Positions 23,106 through 46,579 of a stretch of DNA of 64,000 nucleotides are shown piece by piece. The notes beneath the pieces are model-generated. The model was not told the origin of the DNA. It saw only the letters and a program-made list of their open reading frames with translations, and made no database searches. This DNA is from Nannobrachium achirus (Eukaryota > Chordata > Actinopteri > Myctophiformes > Myctophidae). The stretch is taken from positions 42,235,653 through 42,299,652 of the forward strand of contig OY997642.1 of assembly GCA_963921795.1 (NCBI GenBank), in the 5' to 3' direction. Every line of letters begins with the position of its first letter. Within the stretch, counting starts at the first letter, position 1. The translations under genes and the position numbers were made by a program.

Positions 23106-24503
23106 AATAAGGGTCATCTGGTGTTGATATTGCTAGTCTAAACGATATGAACACTGGTTGTGTGGGTGATGTAAACGGCAATACAAAATTATGCATTTAA
23201 TCACTACCATCAGGACCGTGCAGTGCTGTAGGCATAAATAAACATCTTTCCAATCAATTTGAGGCTACTAAAACATCAAACATTGGCCTCATGATGAGAT
23301 CAGTCTCTGTCACACCTTGTAGCTAATTACAATCTGAAAAGAGTTGGGCTTTCAGCTGAAACCAGAGACACTCATTAGCCAACAGAAACTGCAGTGCCAC
23401 ATGTTACTCAGTGCCCTTAATAACATGGCATCTCCTTAAATGTTTTTCTTTTTTAATTTCTTTTTTTATATAAATAGGGCCTACATAGGCATATCTTTCC
23501 CCTAAAACAGGGGCCCCGGCCTCGTGAGATTAGTCTCTGTCATAACAGTACCATAACCAGAGAGGCACACAAACATACAAAAAGTACCTGAACGAGCAGT
23601 CTGTCATGACGAGTCTTATTTTATCCACCAGGTGGCAACATTGTTCTACATATTTTTTTACCTCACTTTTACCACGTATGCATCTTCTCCATATGCAGCC
23701 TATCCTGTAATGGTAAATTGTCTCGAATAATAATGTTGCTCATTTAAATCTATTTGAGTGAGTTCTAAACCATGCTAGGAAAAATACTGCTTTAGGTCCA
23801 ACTTTTATTCCAAGCCTAGCCTACCCTATTTGTCTTTGCCTATTTGGCATACTCAAAATCTATTTATTCTGCCCATGCCGTCACCCGCTGAGATGTCAGA
23901 TGTCATATCGACCAATCAGCCTGTTGCATAAAATGGTCTTTAATCCTGCTAGTTGGAATGCTGTAGTATTAATGGGGGTCATAGCCTAATCAAGAGTTGC
24001 ACATTAGGCCGAAAGTAGAATTAATAGCACAGGCGATCCTTTTAAGTGGGAAGGTCAGAATCTCATGATGGCAATATAAATGCTGTCCTCAAAACGTCTA
24101 GGGAGTGCTAGAGGTTAATACTAGGCTACTCTAGGCCACAGTGGCTCTGTTTCTATCTGCAGCAGTAGGCTACAGGCCCTGCATCCCTGCAGTGGCAGAA
24201 TAAATTACTACAGTCGTGACAACCAATATATTATGCAATGAATTAATAAAATGTATGCTGTTTTAAACCAGCCCGCGGTTTACAAATTAAGTGTTAAATA
24301 AATCTGTAGGCTACAAATAAACAACATTCCCCTCCCTCATTGTAATTGATTTATTGAAACATATTGATTCGACTTGTGCATGATGTGTCACCCCCATAAG
24401 TATGACGGAATGAACATTATCAACGTGCTTGCTTTTCATAACAAGCCGTCTCATTCATAATTTCACTCAAAGCAGCAGCGGCCATAATAAACACGATCTA
24501 TAT

Positions 24504-24882
24504 GATTGAGAACATGCCTGGGCAAATCGGCCACGCGTGAGCTTGTATGTCGGCTATTTAAACTATTTCTTAAACTTTTTATTTTTTTTAATTCATGTCA
24601 TTTCTTAGTTTTTTATTTAATTTATTAATGAAATTACTTTAAAAATCGTTTTTTCTTTTCTTTTTTTTATTTATTCATGAAATGTTTTTCTTTTTTGTGA
24701 TTTTTTATTTTTATTTTTTTTAGATAGACTATATCTATTTATTTTAATAAAAAAATAAAAAAATAAAAAAAAAAAACATAGGAAACAAACAAAAAAAACC
24801 AAGGGACCCTCGCGTGACCCACAAATAGGTCCCGACCCAGTGTTTGGGGAAACAGTGATTGAAGAACATGCCTGGGCAAATC
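24504..24882. repeat. 25-26-bp direct repeats flanking a 328-bp AT-rich insert
   Basis: GATTGAGAACATGCCTGGGC at 24504 recurs as GATTGAAGAACATGCCTGGG at 24857; both continue to AAATC. The insert begins with half of a hairpin cassette (GTGAGCTTGTATGTCGGCTA), continues as long T and A runs, and ends in a hAT-like TTTGGGGAAACAGTG. It lies just upstream of the plk3 promoter. Confidence 0.7.
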
Positions 24883-24934
24883 ATGTGGAGTTTCTCCTGT
24901 GGAGTTTCTGCCCCCGGCGCCACCCACCCACCCG

Positions 24935-24970
24935 AGATCCCGCCCCCACCCGTGACGTATGTCTATATAA
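24935..24970 (+). promoter_or_regulatory. plk3: plk3 core promoter
   Basis: A GC-box-like CCCGCCCCCACCC is followed by TGACGTAT (CRE-like, 24953-24960) and TATATAA (24964-24970), 170-180 bases before the ATG. Start of transcription would be near 24995. The CRE-like site fits an inducible gene. No CArG box was seen here. Confidence 0.65.
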
Positions 24971-25142
24971 CCATTGGAGCGGCGTTGCGACCAGACTTTT
25001 ACTGCTAGAGGAAAGCATCTTGGATGCCGTGGATCGTGATTAGTAGGATCACCCACTGCACCGGCGGCATATTAGACCACCGACACTGAGGAGGACATCT
25101 ATAAACCGAACTGTGAATTACGGACCGTTTCGTCGCTTCTAA

Positions 25143-36423
<11,281 letters not shown>

Positions 36424-38127
36424 GAGGGTGGTGGGGCGCCGTGCCTCGCCGGCCGGCCCACCCACCCACCCACCCGTAACCTTGGAGACGACCAAGACTG
36501 GTTAACAACCCTGAAGGCAGGCTTGACTGGTCGATGGCTTTCTCCTTGGCAGGTGCCTCAAGGGACACGACTCCTTTTTTATTGGGTCCTCCTCTGTAAA
36601 CGGATGCCTTTGAGGCCGCTGCTTATCGGGTTGATGGCTAGAAGCTAGAAGATCTGTCTTGATTGACATAAACCAGTCGGGTAGTTGCTGCGTCAAGGGT
36701 TTGTGCCTTTTCCAGCTAATGCCTCGAATGTCATCTACCTGCGTGGCATTGATGCCTGCCCTAAACTACAGGACATGCAACAGGCTTCTTTGCCCAAGAT
36801 CTGATGGATGCCTCACAGGCAGATGTCTTATGGACCACCCAAACTACTGACTGACTTTCCTCACTCACTCAGACCACTGCTTCTTGGCTGGAATTCTTAA
36901 TGCCACCAACCGACCAGCCTGCTGCTTTATGCTTGCCCTAGGAGCCCACGACACCAGGCATGGCTTCCCAAAGGTACCTGGACAGTTAAATTATCTTTGT
37001 TCCTTTGCCAGCCAATGGTACAACATTGATCCTAAGGCCACAATGCTTTTAAGCCGTGTTGTTCAAAAGTATCTTGGACCGTAAGATCACCGCTGGGCCA
37101 TTGTCTTGCATTGGAACGATGCTGATCTCATCAAAATAATAACACTGCTTTTGGTAAAATCAGTTTCTGATCAAAGGGAGAGACCCTCCTACCCGAGGCT
37201 GGTTTCGGGCCCCTTTGGAATATGGTGCACACATTCAAAACGGTTTTGTTTCTTTTATGTATGAGCCAATTATTGTTTACTACATCTACAGGATCACACT
37301 ACGGTCTTGACCTCACATGCGCACAAAAAGAAACCTGGCCTTAATTTTGGTTCTGATGTTACGAAGCAGCTTTTGAAAGTCATGCTCCAACATCAAGTGT
37401 ATTATTTTTCTTTCTTTTTTTTTTTTTTCAACGGGAAACAAACTTCACTGATGGGTACACGGCATACCGCAGGGGCTTTGGGGCACCACAATCTTGCACT
37501 ATTTTTTTTCTTTTTGTATTTTCCTTTGTACAGCTGTACATATTTTTACATCCACTTGTTGCCCTTTTATTTGTTTTTAACTATAGATACCAAAAGGCTT
37601 TGATTCTTTTCTTTGTTTTATGGGTGTGTGCCGCACTTGAAAAGGACTGTGCTCGGTAAACTAGAAAACGGTTGGTTGGAGTTCAAGGAGGGAGGAGAGG
37701 AGGATAAAGTGCCTTTCTGAGGGATGTCTATGGTGCAATAACAGCCCTTTTCTGAATGTTGAACCAGATACTAACGGGATCATAGATGGGCTCTGCAAGT
37801 GAGGATCTACTTTTTACCTAGAGTTGCGTTTAAAATGTGTCTAATAGCACTACAGTCTCACTACCTGTTATAAGCTTTGAATAAAACTGGTATACTAAAT
37901 ATCTAGCTAATATCTAGAATGGATAAAAGAAAACAAATTGTACTCCGTTGTACTGTATTCCTCATTGGTTTACATTGCTTTCTCTGCACAGAGTTGTATC
38001 CTTAAAAACTGTGACCCTGAATGCAAGTATTATACAAATGTACAGGTATTGTTTTAAAAAATCCAACATTGTGAAAGCCATCTGCCAGTTCGGAAGAATC
38101 TTTATTTTTTGGCACATAATGTCCTTG

Positions 38128-38170
38128 TTTATTTATTTTTATTTATACGTGGTTATTTTTTATTTATTGT
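38128..38170 (+). promoter_or_regulatory. plk3: AU-rich element cluster in the plk3 3' UTR
   Basis: Several ATTTA pentamers (TTTATTTATTTTTATTTATA, TTTTTTATTTATTG) lie near the end of the 1.85-kb 3' UTR. Such elements shorten mRNA half-life, in keeping with a transiently induced kinase. Confidence 0.6.
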
Positions 38171-38250
38171 GTAAATGTTAGTGTCTTGACACAAGGATAA
38201 TGTTCAATTCTGCTCACCTTTTTTATGTACTGTATTTGGGAAAAGTTAAG

Positions 38251-38256
38251 AATAAA
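38251..38256 (+). promoter_or_regulatory. plk3: Distal polyadenylation signal of plk3
   Basis: AATAAA followed by a GT/T-rich stretch. A second AATAAA at 37880-37885 would give a shorter 3' UTR lacking the ATTTA cluster. Confidence 0.65.
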
Positions 38257-38690
38257 GTTTATTTAAAAGAAACAACTTTCTTTTTCTGAAATGTCTTGTC
38301 TTCACATACCACACACCTTGACATGATTTGTCTTGCCCACAGTACTGCAGTACAATGCATTTCGGTTTATAGCATAGTGCCATCATCTGCTCGTAACCCC
38401 TTATCTGTAGTAGATGGAAAGCATTTTATATGCCTCTTAAAAGGTCCAACTTAAAGCATGCACAACATACTGTATGGTAAAATGAAGCAGAAAATAAAAG
38501 TGTTGGATCTTTATACAGTTGCGCTCTCACAAAATTGTACTGCACAGATTAAACAAAATTAGGAATATTGTGTAAATGGCTGTAACCTCAGCCAAGGACT
38601 TGTATGAAAAAAAAAAAAAAAATGACTACTTGTGAATCAGGGCCTCTCTTGAATTGTGCACTGTCATTGTACCAAAACGGGGGCCCCTCT

Positions 38691-38800
38691 CCATTCCGAC
38701 ATTGACTTCTAATTGTCTGAGCGGCGACACTTCCATAGATGTTAGGTATAGGGTTAGTGTCGGGGATGTCGGAATGGCAGCATGTCGGAATTGGGGGATG
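38691..38800. repeat. Small inverted-repeat sequence built on ATTCCGACAT
   Basis: CCATTCCGACATTGAC at the left; GTCGGAATGGCAGCATGTCG and GAATTGGGGG at the right. Between them lies TTAGGTATAGGGTTAGTG, again a telomere-like tract. It lies between the convergent plk3 and dynlt4 genes. Confidence 0.5.
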
Positions 38801-39091
38801 CACCCCAACTAACCCATGAGTTCAAGACTGCTATTCTCTTCAGTCCATGAACATGCCTTGGCATGATTTGACATACCGAGTTCTTATTGGTGGACCACTG
38901 AACGAGTTATCAACTAATGTCTAGCAACGGTCACAGCTGATTTGGGGCATTACACACTAGATCACAGCGTGAGTTAAACATTATCAGATTTTCTCTTTCC
39001 AACACTACGTAATCCCATACTCTTAGTTAATTTCACAACAAATGTCACTGGCTAATTAGCTTTGTGGCCAGCAGCCATTTTAACATCTTTC

Positions 39092-42000
39092 TCACTCAAA
39101 ATACACTCCGTGAACAATAGCAAGAGCATAGAGTGAGTGATTCTGGAACTCAGCCACAGAAACGCTGTCAAGATGATCATCCCAGAGACAGCAACTGGCC
39201 ACTTGTACACCTTGGTTCTTTCTCTGACCAATCACAACCTGGCATACCAGCTTGTATCTGGGCGGGGTGATCTCTTTTACTTTACCTGTGAAAAGAAGAT
39301 GGGATTAGGATCCATTCATCGGACAGATTTGGACTTGCAAGGGCCATGATCAAATACATTAGTCCTTCATGAGAGCGAGAGCCTATATGGCACCATTTCA
39401 TTTACTGTAGATGTAGAAGATATCTGATATTTATAGTGCATTTTTCCTGTGTGGCTCAGGAGGGAGAGTGGCTGTCTGGGGAGTCACAAAGGGTTCACTG
39501 TTCAATCCCTGAAGTGTCACTGAGTCCACTGAGTTTCCATAGAGTTACTGGTTGCTAAGAGGCTCACACATTGTCACCTTCAACAATCTGACTAAGCACA
39601 GTCTGACTCTACTAGTAGCCTAGCTCAGCTAGACAAATGATCCACCCATGTTAAAACAAGGAGGGGATATATACTGCAGTTAGTTAGCTGCATTAGTATA
39701 TAGTATGACCAAGCCAGGCTATGACTCTAGAGCCCTAGGACTGTACAACCTAAAAAAAACAGGTGTTTCAATTTACATTTTAAAGAAGCATAATTGTAAA
39801 TCGCTCTGGATTAAGAGCAATTTACAATATGTAAGAACAGCACAAGGTAATACTTAAAACGCATAGAAATAGAAACATGCTATCTAAATTACATTTTAGC
39901 CTTTGCACAAGCTGGCTTGGGCAAGTGCTACGGGCTGAGGTGGAGTCTGAAGAGGTGAGTCTTCAGGTTACGGTGGAAGATTGGGGAGTGAGTCTGCAGT
40001 TAATTGCAATGGGGAGTTAATTCCACAGTTTGTGAGCCAGAAGGATGGGTGTGGTTTGCAGGACAGCACAGAAGCACACACTTCTGAACAATGTGGACAG
40101 CCATTGAAATGTCACTGAAAACAAGGCAGGTGCGGTGAATGATTCCTGCTCCAGGCGGTCTAGGCCTGTCTGACCTGGCCACTCCTGGTCAGACAGGAGT
40201 CGGCATTCTCTATCGTACTTCAAAACATCATCTTCGTAAAATATAGAGGCCCTCAGTTGTGGACCTCCCTATAGACGCATCACTGAAGTCATCACTTTCC
40301 TTGCCAATATTTAAGAAACATTTTATAACACTTATTTCCTCTTCACTGTAGCCTTTAGTTCAGTGTAATGTGTAATTATTTTCTCATTTGTGTTCCTGTC
40401 GTTTTATTTTTCTGTGCAGTTTAAGTATTTTCACTTCTTTATTGCACTGCTGGTGACGGTCCCCTTGTAAGCCCCTTGGATTCATTTGTATTGTTCTTAC
40501 ATGTTATTTAATGACCTCTTCCATTATGGATAGGGTTCCAAATAAGCATATTGGCTTCTTCCTTTTCTTGCACAATTAACTTGTTTTCTTTTGACATGTA
40601 TTGTTTCTATTTTATATTACCATGTGCTAATAAACTAAACTAGAGGTTGGGGCTTAGCATATACCATCCTTGTGTGTGCCAGTTGGCTTGTTGTGTTGAC
40701 ACATTGTTTGAATTAAGTTATGTTATGTGGGCTTTGTTTTGCGGAATCCTGGGCGGTGATTGGGTTGAACATCGTTGGAGTAACTTTTACAGTGCAAGCT
40801 ACAGTAAAAAGAGTTTCCTATATTGAGAAGCTGTCATGTCCTACTCTTCAATCTGCTGTTCATTATGCTGCATTCACACCGGCAGCTCACAGGCTACCAT
40901 TCTTTTTCAATGGAAGCCAGCGACATGAAGATAAAAGATACAAAGTGTGAGTGTGAACGCAGCATCACACTATATTGATGTTTCCAAGACATACCCTTCA
41001 ACATGTCTGCCAAGAGCAGTGCAAGGTGGCTGCAGGAGTCACTATACTGGGCTCCTTCCAGATGACTCTCCAGTATAGTTTGGATTAGTTCCTGGACTTT
41101 GGATGTTTTAAACCGACACTGTTGTTCTGGTTCCGTCAGATAGGTGTTTTCCAGTTTCTGTAGTGGAGGCTGTTGGACCTGGACGTAGAAAGTATGAAAT
41201 CATCATTTTAATACACAAGGCTAATTTACATGAGAGACTACACATTCTATACTTCAGCTATTGCTTGCCATCACATACGACCTGGTAGAGAGGGAAGCCT
41301 GAGAAACTGGTCCTTCCAGCAGGCAGCCGACCTCCAATGGAGAACCTCTTGCTGAGAACAGAGGACTGTTGTCGCACCAAAGGGGGAAGTAACATGAGTG
41401 CTGTTGATTTATTGGTTAATTAATAGAATTGGCTCTCTGTAAACCTATAAAGTCGCTGCGACTAAAACAGTTCCGTAAAATAATTAAGAGCAAAGCAGTC
41501 ACACAAGCATCAATATTCACATAACTTCATCTCTGTATTAAATAACGTAATAAATACATACGGTAATTAAAAGGACCGTGAATCACCCGTGATTTATATC
41601 CACAAAATCGATATTCAATTAGATTTCTTTACTTTTGTTTGCACAGTGAATGCAACCTTGGTTGTCAGGGACGTGCTGGCCATTGGGAAAAGCGGGACAA
41701 CTCCCGAACGGCCGGTTCATTCCCGGCCGGTCCAGGCCGGCCATTAGGAAAAAATAAAAAATAAAATGTCTGCCTTCGTTCCATTTTGGGGGCTGGGCAG
41801 CCAACAAGGTAAATCGTCACTGTCGGGCAGAAACCTTGTATCTCCAAGTTTCAAATTTGTAGATTCTTTCGCAAAGCAAGCCCTGCTTCATCATACAAGG
41901 CCGTCGCACAAAAGTAGTGAAAACAGCAGATCTACAAGCACACAATGCCTCGCGGTGCGAGGCGTTGTGTGCTTGTAGATCGGCTGTTTTCACTAGTTTA

Positions 42001-42455
42001 AATCATTTTTAAAATGATAAATACAAAACAAACGGTTTTGGACGTACAAGGTTTCCACCCAACAACGACGAAATATAACTCATGTAATTGGCCCACTGGC
42101 TTGTCACTTGTCATGATCTGAAACGGCAATTTTTGAGTAGCAGCAGCAGCAGCGCTATAGAGAGATCTCTCTCTATAGCGCGCAATGAGGGCCTCTCCAA
42201 CTCTTTTTCCCGGGCTGAATCAGGGGCCCAGCACGTCCCTGGTGGTTGTTGTTATAGGTAAAACATAAATCATGTGCTGTAGAGAGCCTGCTACAACATT
42301 GTGCTTACTGTAAACTGTTGATAATCTCTGGACTGAGAGCTGCGTCGGGTAGAGATGGAAGCCCTGCGTCGCTGACTGGCCAAAGCCCCTGATTCAGTTG
42401 ATTCATTGAACTGGACCAACGCCTCCTTGGAGAGAGGAGACCGCTGGGCAGCCAT
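39092..42455 (-). CDS. dynlt4: Tctex1-type dynein light chain (DYNLT4 / Tctex1 domain-containing 4)
   Basis: Four coding exons on the minus strand: 42455-42309 (49 codons, MAAQRSPLSK...), 41365-41282 (28 codons), 41178-40995 and 39285-39092 (stop 39094-39092). All have GT-AG borders with phases 0, 0, 1; 202 aa (human 221). Seen: a basic Ser/Arg-rich N terminus (RRRASISTRRSSQS), RTSFSGFPL matching human DYNLT4 RVSFSGLPL, then a Tctex1 domain (about 86-202). Domain landmarks are LENTYLTEPEQQCRF, VQELIQTILESHLEGAQY, PRYKLVCQVVIGQ, GVQVASCCLWDD and the terminal LYALAIVHGVYFE. Such proteins are accessory dynein light chains or adaptors; a cilia role is inferred only. The gene is convergent with plk3, as PLK3 and DYNLT4 are adjacent in human. 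Introns hold a family C element, a SINE head, a LINE tail and a small MITE. Confidence 0.93.
39440..39520 (+). mobile_element. tRNA-derived SINE head in dynlt4 intron 3
   Basis: A-box-like GTGGCTCAGGAGGGAGAGTG and B-box-like GTTCACTGTTCAATCCC, the pattern of common teleost SINE heads. The body is cut short; a LINE-tail-like TAAATCGCTCTGGATTAAGA at about 39797 may be its separated 3' end. Confidence 0.6.
40222..40643 (+). mobile_element. LINE 3' end (L2/Rex1-like), dynlt4 intron 3
   Basis: A short frame reads DLPIDASLKSSLSLPIFKKH, which resembles the reverse-transcriptase C terminus of L2/CR1-group LINEs (LPxSIR..S...FKxxLKTHLF). An untranslated tail follows, ending GTGCTAATAAACTAAACTA. Truncated at 5'. 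Confidence 0.65.
40865..40966. mobile_element. 102-bp MITE
   Basis: Arms ATGCTGCATTCACAC and GTGTGAACGCAGCAT close on a 70-bp interior. It ends 28 bp before the third dynlt4 exon, on the side of that exon's donor site. No clear target duplication. Confidence 0.65.
41813..42073. mobile_element. Family C element with intact hairpin, dynlt4 intron 1
   Basis: Left TGTCGGGCAGAAACCTTGTA, right GGTTTCCACCCAACA preceded by TTTTGGACGTACAA. The arms extend outward through ATCGTC/GACGA. The centre is the 81-bp hairpin at 41915-41995. It is closely related to the damaged copy at 60366-60540. Confidence 0.75.
41915..41995. repeat. Long near-perfect hairpin cassette, 81 bp
   Basis: TAGTGAAAACAGCAGATCTA opens; GATCGGCTGTTTTCACTA closes. 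Stem AAGCACACAA/TTGTGTGCTT, inner GCCTCGC/GCGAGGC, loop GGT. Compared with 17411-17493, the paired bases A-T and C-G differ at two stem positions on both arms together. Confidence 0.92.
42152..42182. repeat. Near-perfect palindrome GCGCTATAGAGAGA
   Basis: GCGCTATAGAGAGA is followed at once by its inverse TCTCTCTATAGCGC with 2-3 extra bases at the centre. It lies beside a CAG repeat in dynlt4 intron 1. Confidence 0.85.
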
Positions 42456-42706
42456 GTTGGAGCCAACCTGGAGCGGGAAATGATGGAGGCATGGTGTGTC
42501 AGTGCTCTGGTTACACTAGCAACAGGTGATCATGTTTTATGTATCCCATGTTGTTGAGCTTTGTTAGTGCCATTTTCTTTGTGAAAGCTGTAATCAAAGT
42601 AGTTTCCTATATCAAGAAATTACCATCTCTCTTCCTGCCGATCATCAAGCCACCAGTCATTACAACTAGTAAGACGCCTCAGGGCGACATGCGACCTCGC
42701 CCTAAA

Positions 42707-42737
42707 GGCCAGATGGCCAATTCTTGGCCATCTGGCC
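42707..42737. repeat. Perfect 14-bp-arm palindrome upstream of dynlt4
   Basis: GGCCAGATGGCCAA, loop TTC, then TTGGCCATCTGGCC. A second small inverted pair AGGGCGA/TCGCCCT lies directly before it (42681-42703). It is about 250 bp upstream of the dynlt4 ATG. Confidence 0.9.
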
Positions 42738-42761
42738 AGTGATGTATATCGGACCAGTTAC

Positions 42762-42794
42762 CCATATATGGAGACCGCTGATACCCATATATGG
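42762..42794. promoter_or_regulatory. Two consensus CArG boxes upstream of dynlt4
   Basis: CCATATATGG at 42762-42771 and 42785-42794, within a small repeat of CCCATATATGGAGA units (decayed third unit at 42805). They match the SRF consensus exactly; function is unproven. Confidence 0.5.
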
Positions 42795-42809
42795 AGATCC
42801 ATGTACTGT

Positions 42810-45020
42810 ATATGGAGATATGCTGTGCGAGCCTGGCCTGGTTCCAGCCCATAGACCCGCCCACTCTCAGAGTGGACTGTTTCTCTGGTCTGGAATTGTA
42901 TTCATAATAAGTGATTTCTGGAGCCGAAATGACGGCTCCTCCAATTAGCGCAGGGGGTGGGGGTGGGTTTAACAAATAACCAACCCGTGCCTTCAAAGTC
43001 CCTCCCCTCCAGAAATCGCTCAAACAGGGCACAATGTCAGACTCAAGCTTCAGCTGAGTCTGAAATCAGGCTAGTGCGGGCCCAAACATGCTTACTCAGT
43101 TATTCGTTATATGAAAGTCCTATGATGTCTATGACATCTGACATCATACCCTTTTATACCCAATTGCCCATACATGGAGATCCCTGTCTGTAGAACCAGC
43201 CGTTAGTGCTGCATTAAGGCAATAATGCTGTTCTTCTTTATCTTCCAGCCGGCCCGTATGAAAGTATTTTGAAATTCGTATTTATTTATTTATTCATCCA
43301 AATGACTCCCAAATAACTCCCCCTAACTCACCCAGGTTTGGTGCGTCCTGCATAGAGCCCTCAAAATGTTGTTTGTAGTTTGTTGTCATGTCAGCATATT
43401 TCATGTGATACATACCTAATTTAGTTCCATTGCTTGCCTGTCTCGTCTCACGTGCCACAGCAGCAATGTTTTGCATCCATAACATTGTGTGAAATTGCAT
43501 ATGAGGAGCTCTTGTAACTCTGTAGTTCTTTATGATAACCACATGTGATGAACTCTATAAATTAACTTTATGCATTTCTATAAATAGCAGTTAGAATGCA
43601 CTTTTACACTGTTTTTATCTGCGAGTTGTGCTTGTTTTTTTTACATCATGTTTATTTTTCTATTAAGACTTTAGTATTTGTATTGTAATTATCTTTTCAT
43701 TTATGAATTTCGGCTGTCTTTTAGGAGGCACATAATTCATTTTTTTCTTTCTGATGCTGTTGCCATGGAGGAAAATATGACAAATAGGCATAAAGCATTC
43801 TTGAATCTTGACTGACATCCCAGACTAGGTTCTTACTCAAAGCACTGAGAAGAGAGAGATATGTTTATTAGAACATTAAATTAACTACAGTCTAAAGTCA
43901 ACATAGGCTACTATCAGGATACTATCATTTACTGCACGTGCAACTGTCTGTTTCCATGAGCCACAGCACATGTGCATCAATGTCAGATTGTCATAGTGTG
44001 TGACAGTGTGTTACATGCTGTATTATTGGACATATATGACATATGACTTATCTACATAATGCTATACCACGTAAACAACTTATGACTTAACTTGTGGTTT
44101 GCATGTAAACAAGTCTAAATGTATCTTCTATTGAACGTTAATCTTTTCCATTACAGACAACATTCCTTTGCCAATTTCAGCATTTACTATAATATTGCGA
44201 TAGTACTGTATGTATAATGTTTAACGTATGTATTATTAATCAGTTAGCTATAAACATCATGTACAGAAAACAGGCTAAAATTTTAGCCAACTGTAATTAC
44301 ATAATATACATTGTGATTGCATTTGTATATTACTTTCTATCTTATCTTATTATCTTTTTTGCACAAGATGAACATATTATTTAATATTAACTGTTCAGCA
44401 GAAAATAAATACCCCAATGGAAACAACATTTTGTGTTATTCTTTTAGCATAACCCTTGGCTGTACTACCTGTACTGTTTGTTATTAAAGTACTGTATGCA
44501 ATCAATCACTAAAAAAATAAGTCAGAGGAAATAAACATGAATCATACCGAATGATTTGTTTATGAGCAACCTTTCAACACTGTGAAAGTAAATGATCCAA
44601 ATCATAAACAATGCTGGAAAAATCTAACTTTATGGTTGCTAAAGTATGTACAACCGGCCATTAACTGAACATCAGAGACTCACAGTTCATTACAGTACAT
44701 CAATCCCGTGCAACGCCTCATGAGAGCTGCTGCAGCTGACAAACATGACTATCATAAAAGGGGAACTTTGTTCATAATGGTATGATGTCCCTATGAGGTT
44801 TTAACTGAGAGAGAGTGTAAACATTGTATATTTAACCTTGGGTGTCTCTATTTTTAGCAACATTTTTCCAAATGTTTTTTCCGTGTACACATTGTTTAAA
44901 ACATGTCTAGCCAGTCGCTGAAAGAGCAAATTCTTTCCCTTTGACCTGATCATATCTTTGACTTGATCGTATCTTGGCCAGCCCTATTTAAAGACTTTAC
45001 AAACCATAACAAATGAGCGT
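42810..45020. other. Intergenic, AT-rich, no gene seen
   Basis: CCCATACATGGAGATCCCTG at about 43167 is an outlying unit of the CCATATATGGAGA repeat. The rest (43200-45000) is AT-rich unique-looking sequence with no coding exon, RNA gene or recognised repeat. Confidence 0.5.
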
Positions 45021-45026
45021 TCTCCA

Positions 45027-45276
45027 CAGGTTCTCAAAGTAGGGTCCGGGGACCCCCAAGGGTCCTTAGGAGAGTTCAAGGGGGTCCCCAGGAAAAATCA
45101 CTTCAACCAGTTTAACCGTAGCCTACATCGTCTATTTTCAAAAGAAAACACTCTAACAACAGAAATCTTGTTTGATCTATGGGAGGTTCCTGACACAACA
45201 TATTTTCAGATGGGGTCCACAGTCAAATACATAATCCATTTGGTGTCATTAACATGAAAAAGTAGTGATACCACTG
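45027..45276. mobile_element. Decayed non-autonomous hAT
   Basis: Left CAGGTTCTCAAAGTAGGGTC followed by CGGGGACCCCC; right CATGAAAAAGTAGTGATACC then ACTG. The ends are hAT-like; no matching 8-bp duplication remains. Confidence 0.5.
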
Positions 45277-45681
45277 GCCTAAGAAGACAGAGTATGACTG
45301 TTAACCCCACTCACCTTGGATTACCTGGACGAGGCTGCAGTAACAATGATAAAGGTGTGATAATACTGTTTTCTGCACGTGTTGCAGGACAGGTTACTGG
45401 AGACTGGTGGTGACACTCTGTGGAAACAACAGCAACCACTTTATTCTGAGGCAACCAGTAAATGATTCTCTAGAGATGGGTAGTCTTGGAAGGCCACAAA
45501 CACAACACACCACAACACATGCACTCACACATGCACACACACACGCGCGCATGTGCGCACGCACACATGTGCGCACGCAGACACGTACAGCAGGCATGCA
45601 CACACATACAGTATAGATAAAGTCATATGGTTGACCACCTGCCTATGGACACACGTGCAAGTATGCATGCTATACTCTCTG

Positions 45682-46076
<395 letters not shown>

Positions 46077-46169
46077 GCTTACTGCCATAGCTGCAGCTGT
46101 TGTCATGGTGAAGTACTGCTCTTTCCAACCATAAACAGTTTGACACCGAGGCAGTAAGAACCGATGCTT

Positions 46170-46288
<119 letters not shown>

Positions 46289-46579
46289 TCTGTCTGTGTG
46301 TGTGTGTTGGGGCCGCAGACTACACATCACAGAGACACATTATTGGACACATCAGTCAACAGATCAGCTGTCTTTCAAATCAACCCAGTGGGATGAGGTG
46401 ATTTCTGGCCTCCTCCAAGGCCATGGTGAACCAACATCATTTAACTTGGAGAACTTCAGTGTTTCCTTTCACTCTGCAAGTTATACAACGTGACAGCAGG
46501 CGCTTCCAAACCTGTACCCTCAACACTATAGCAGCCAGGGGTGTCGCACCAAATTCTGGGCCCTGGGTGCTTTAACTAT

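Larger units (their letters stand above)
18490..24500. other. Intergenic region between cacybp and plk3
   Basis: No gene recognised. Repeats identified here are listed separately (inverted-repeat element 19030, SINE-like 19325, hAT end 19830, family B 22151, LINE tail 22984). TTTTCTTTGACRATGGCTAG recurs at about 19324 and 21252. Frames at 20566-21155 (107 and 89 codons) are open but not recognised. 23100-24500 shows nothing specific. Confidence 0.6.

Noticed and set aside
45386-45476. Possible plus-strand exon after TTGCAG (DRLLETGGDTLWKQQQPLYS)
   Set aside because: A good acceptor but no partner exon, no donor and no known family; left as chance.
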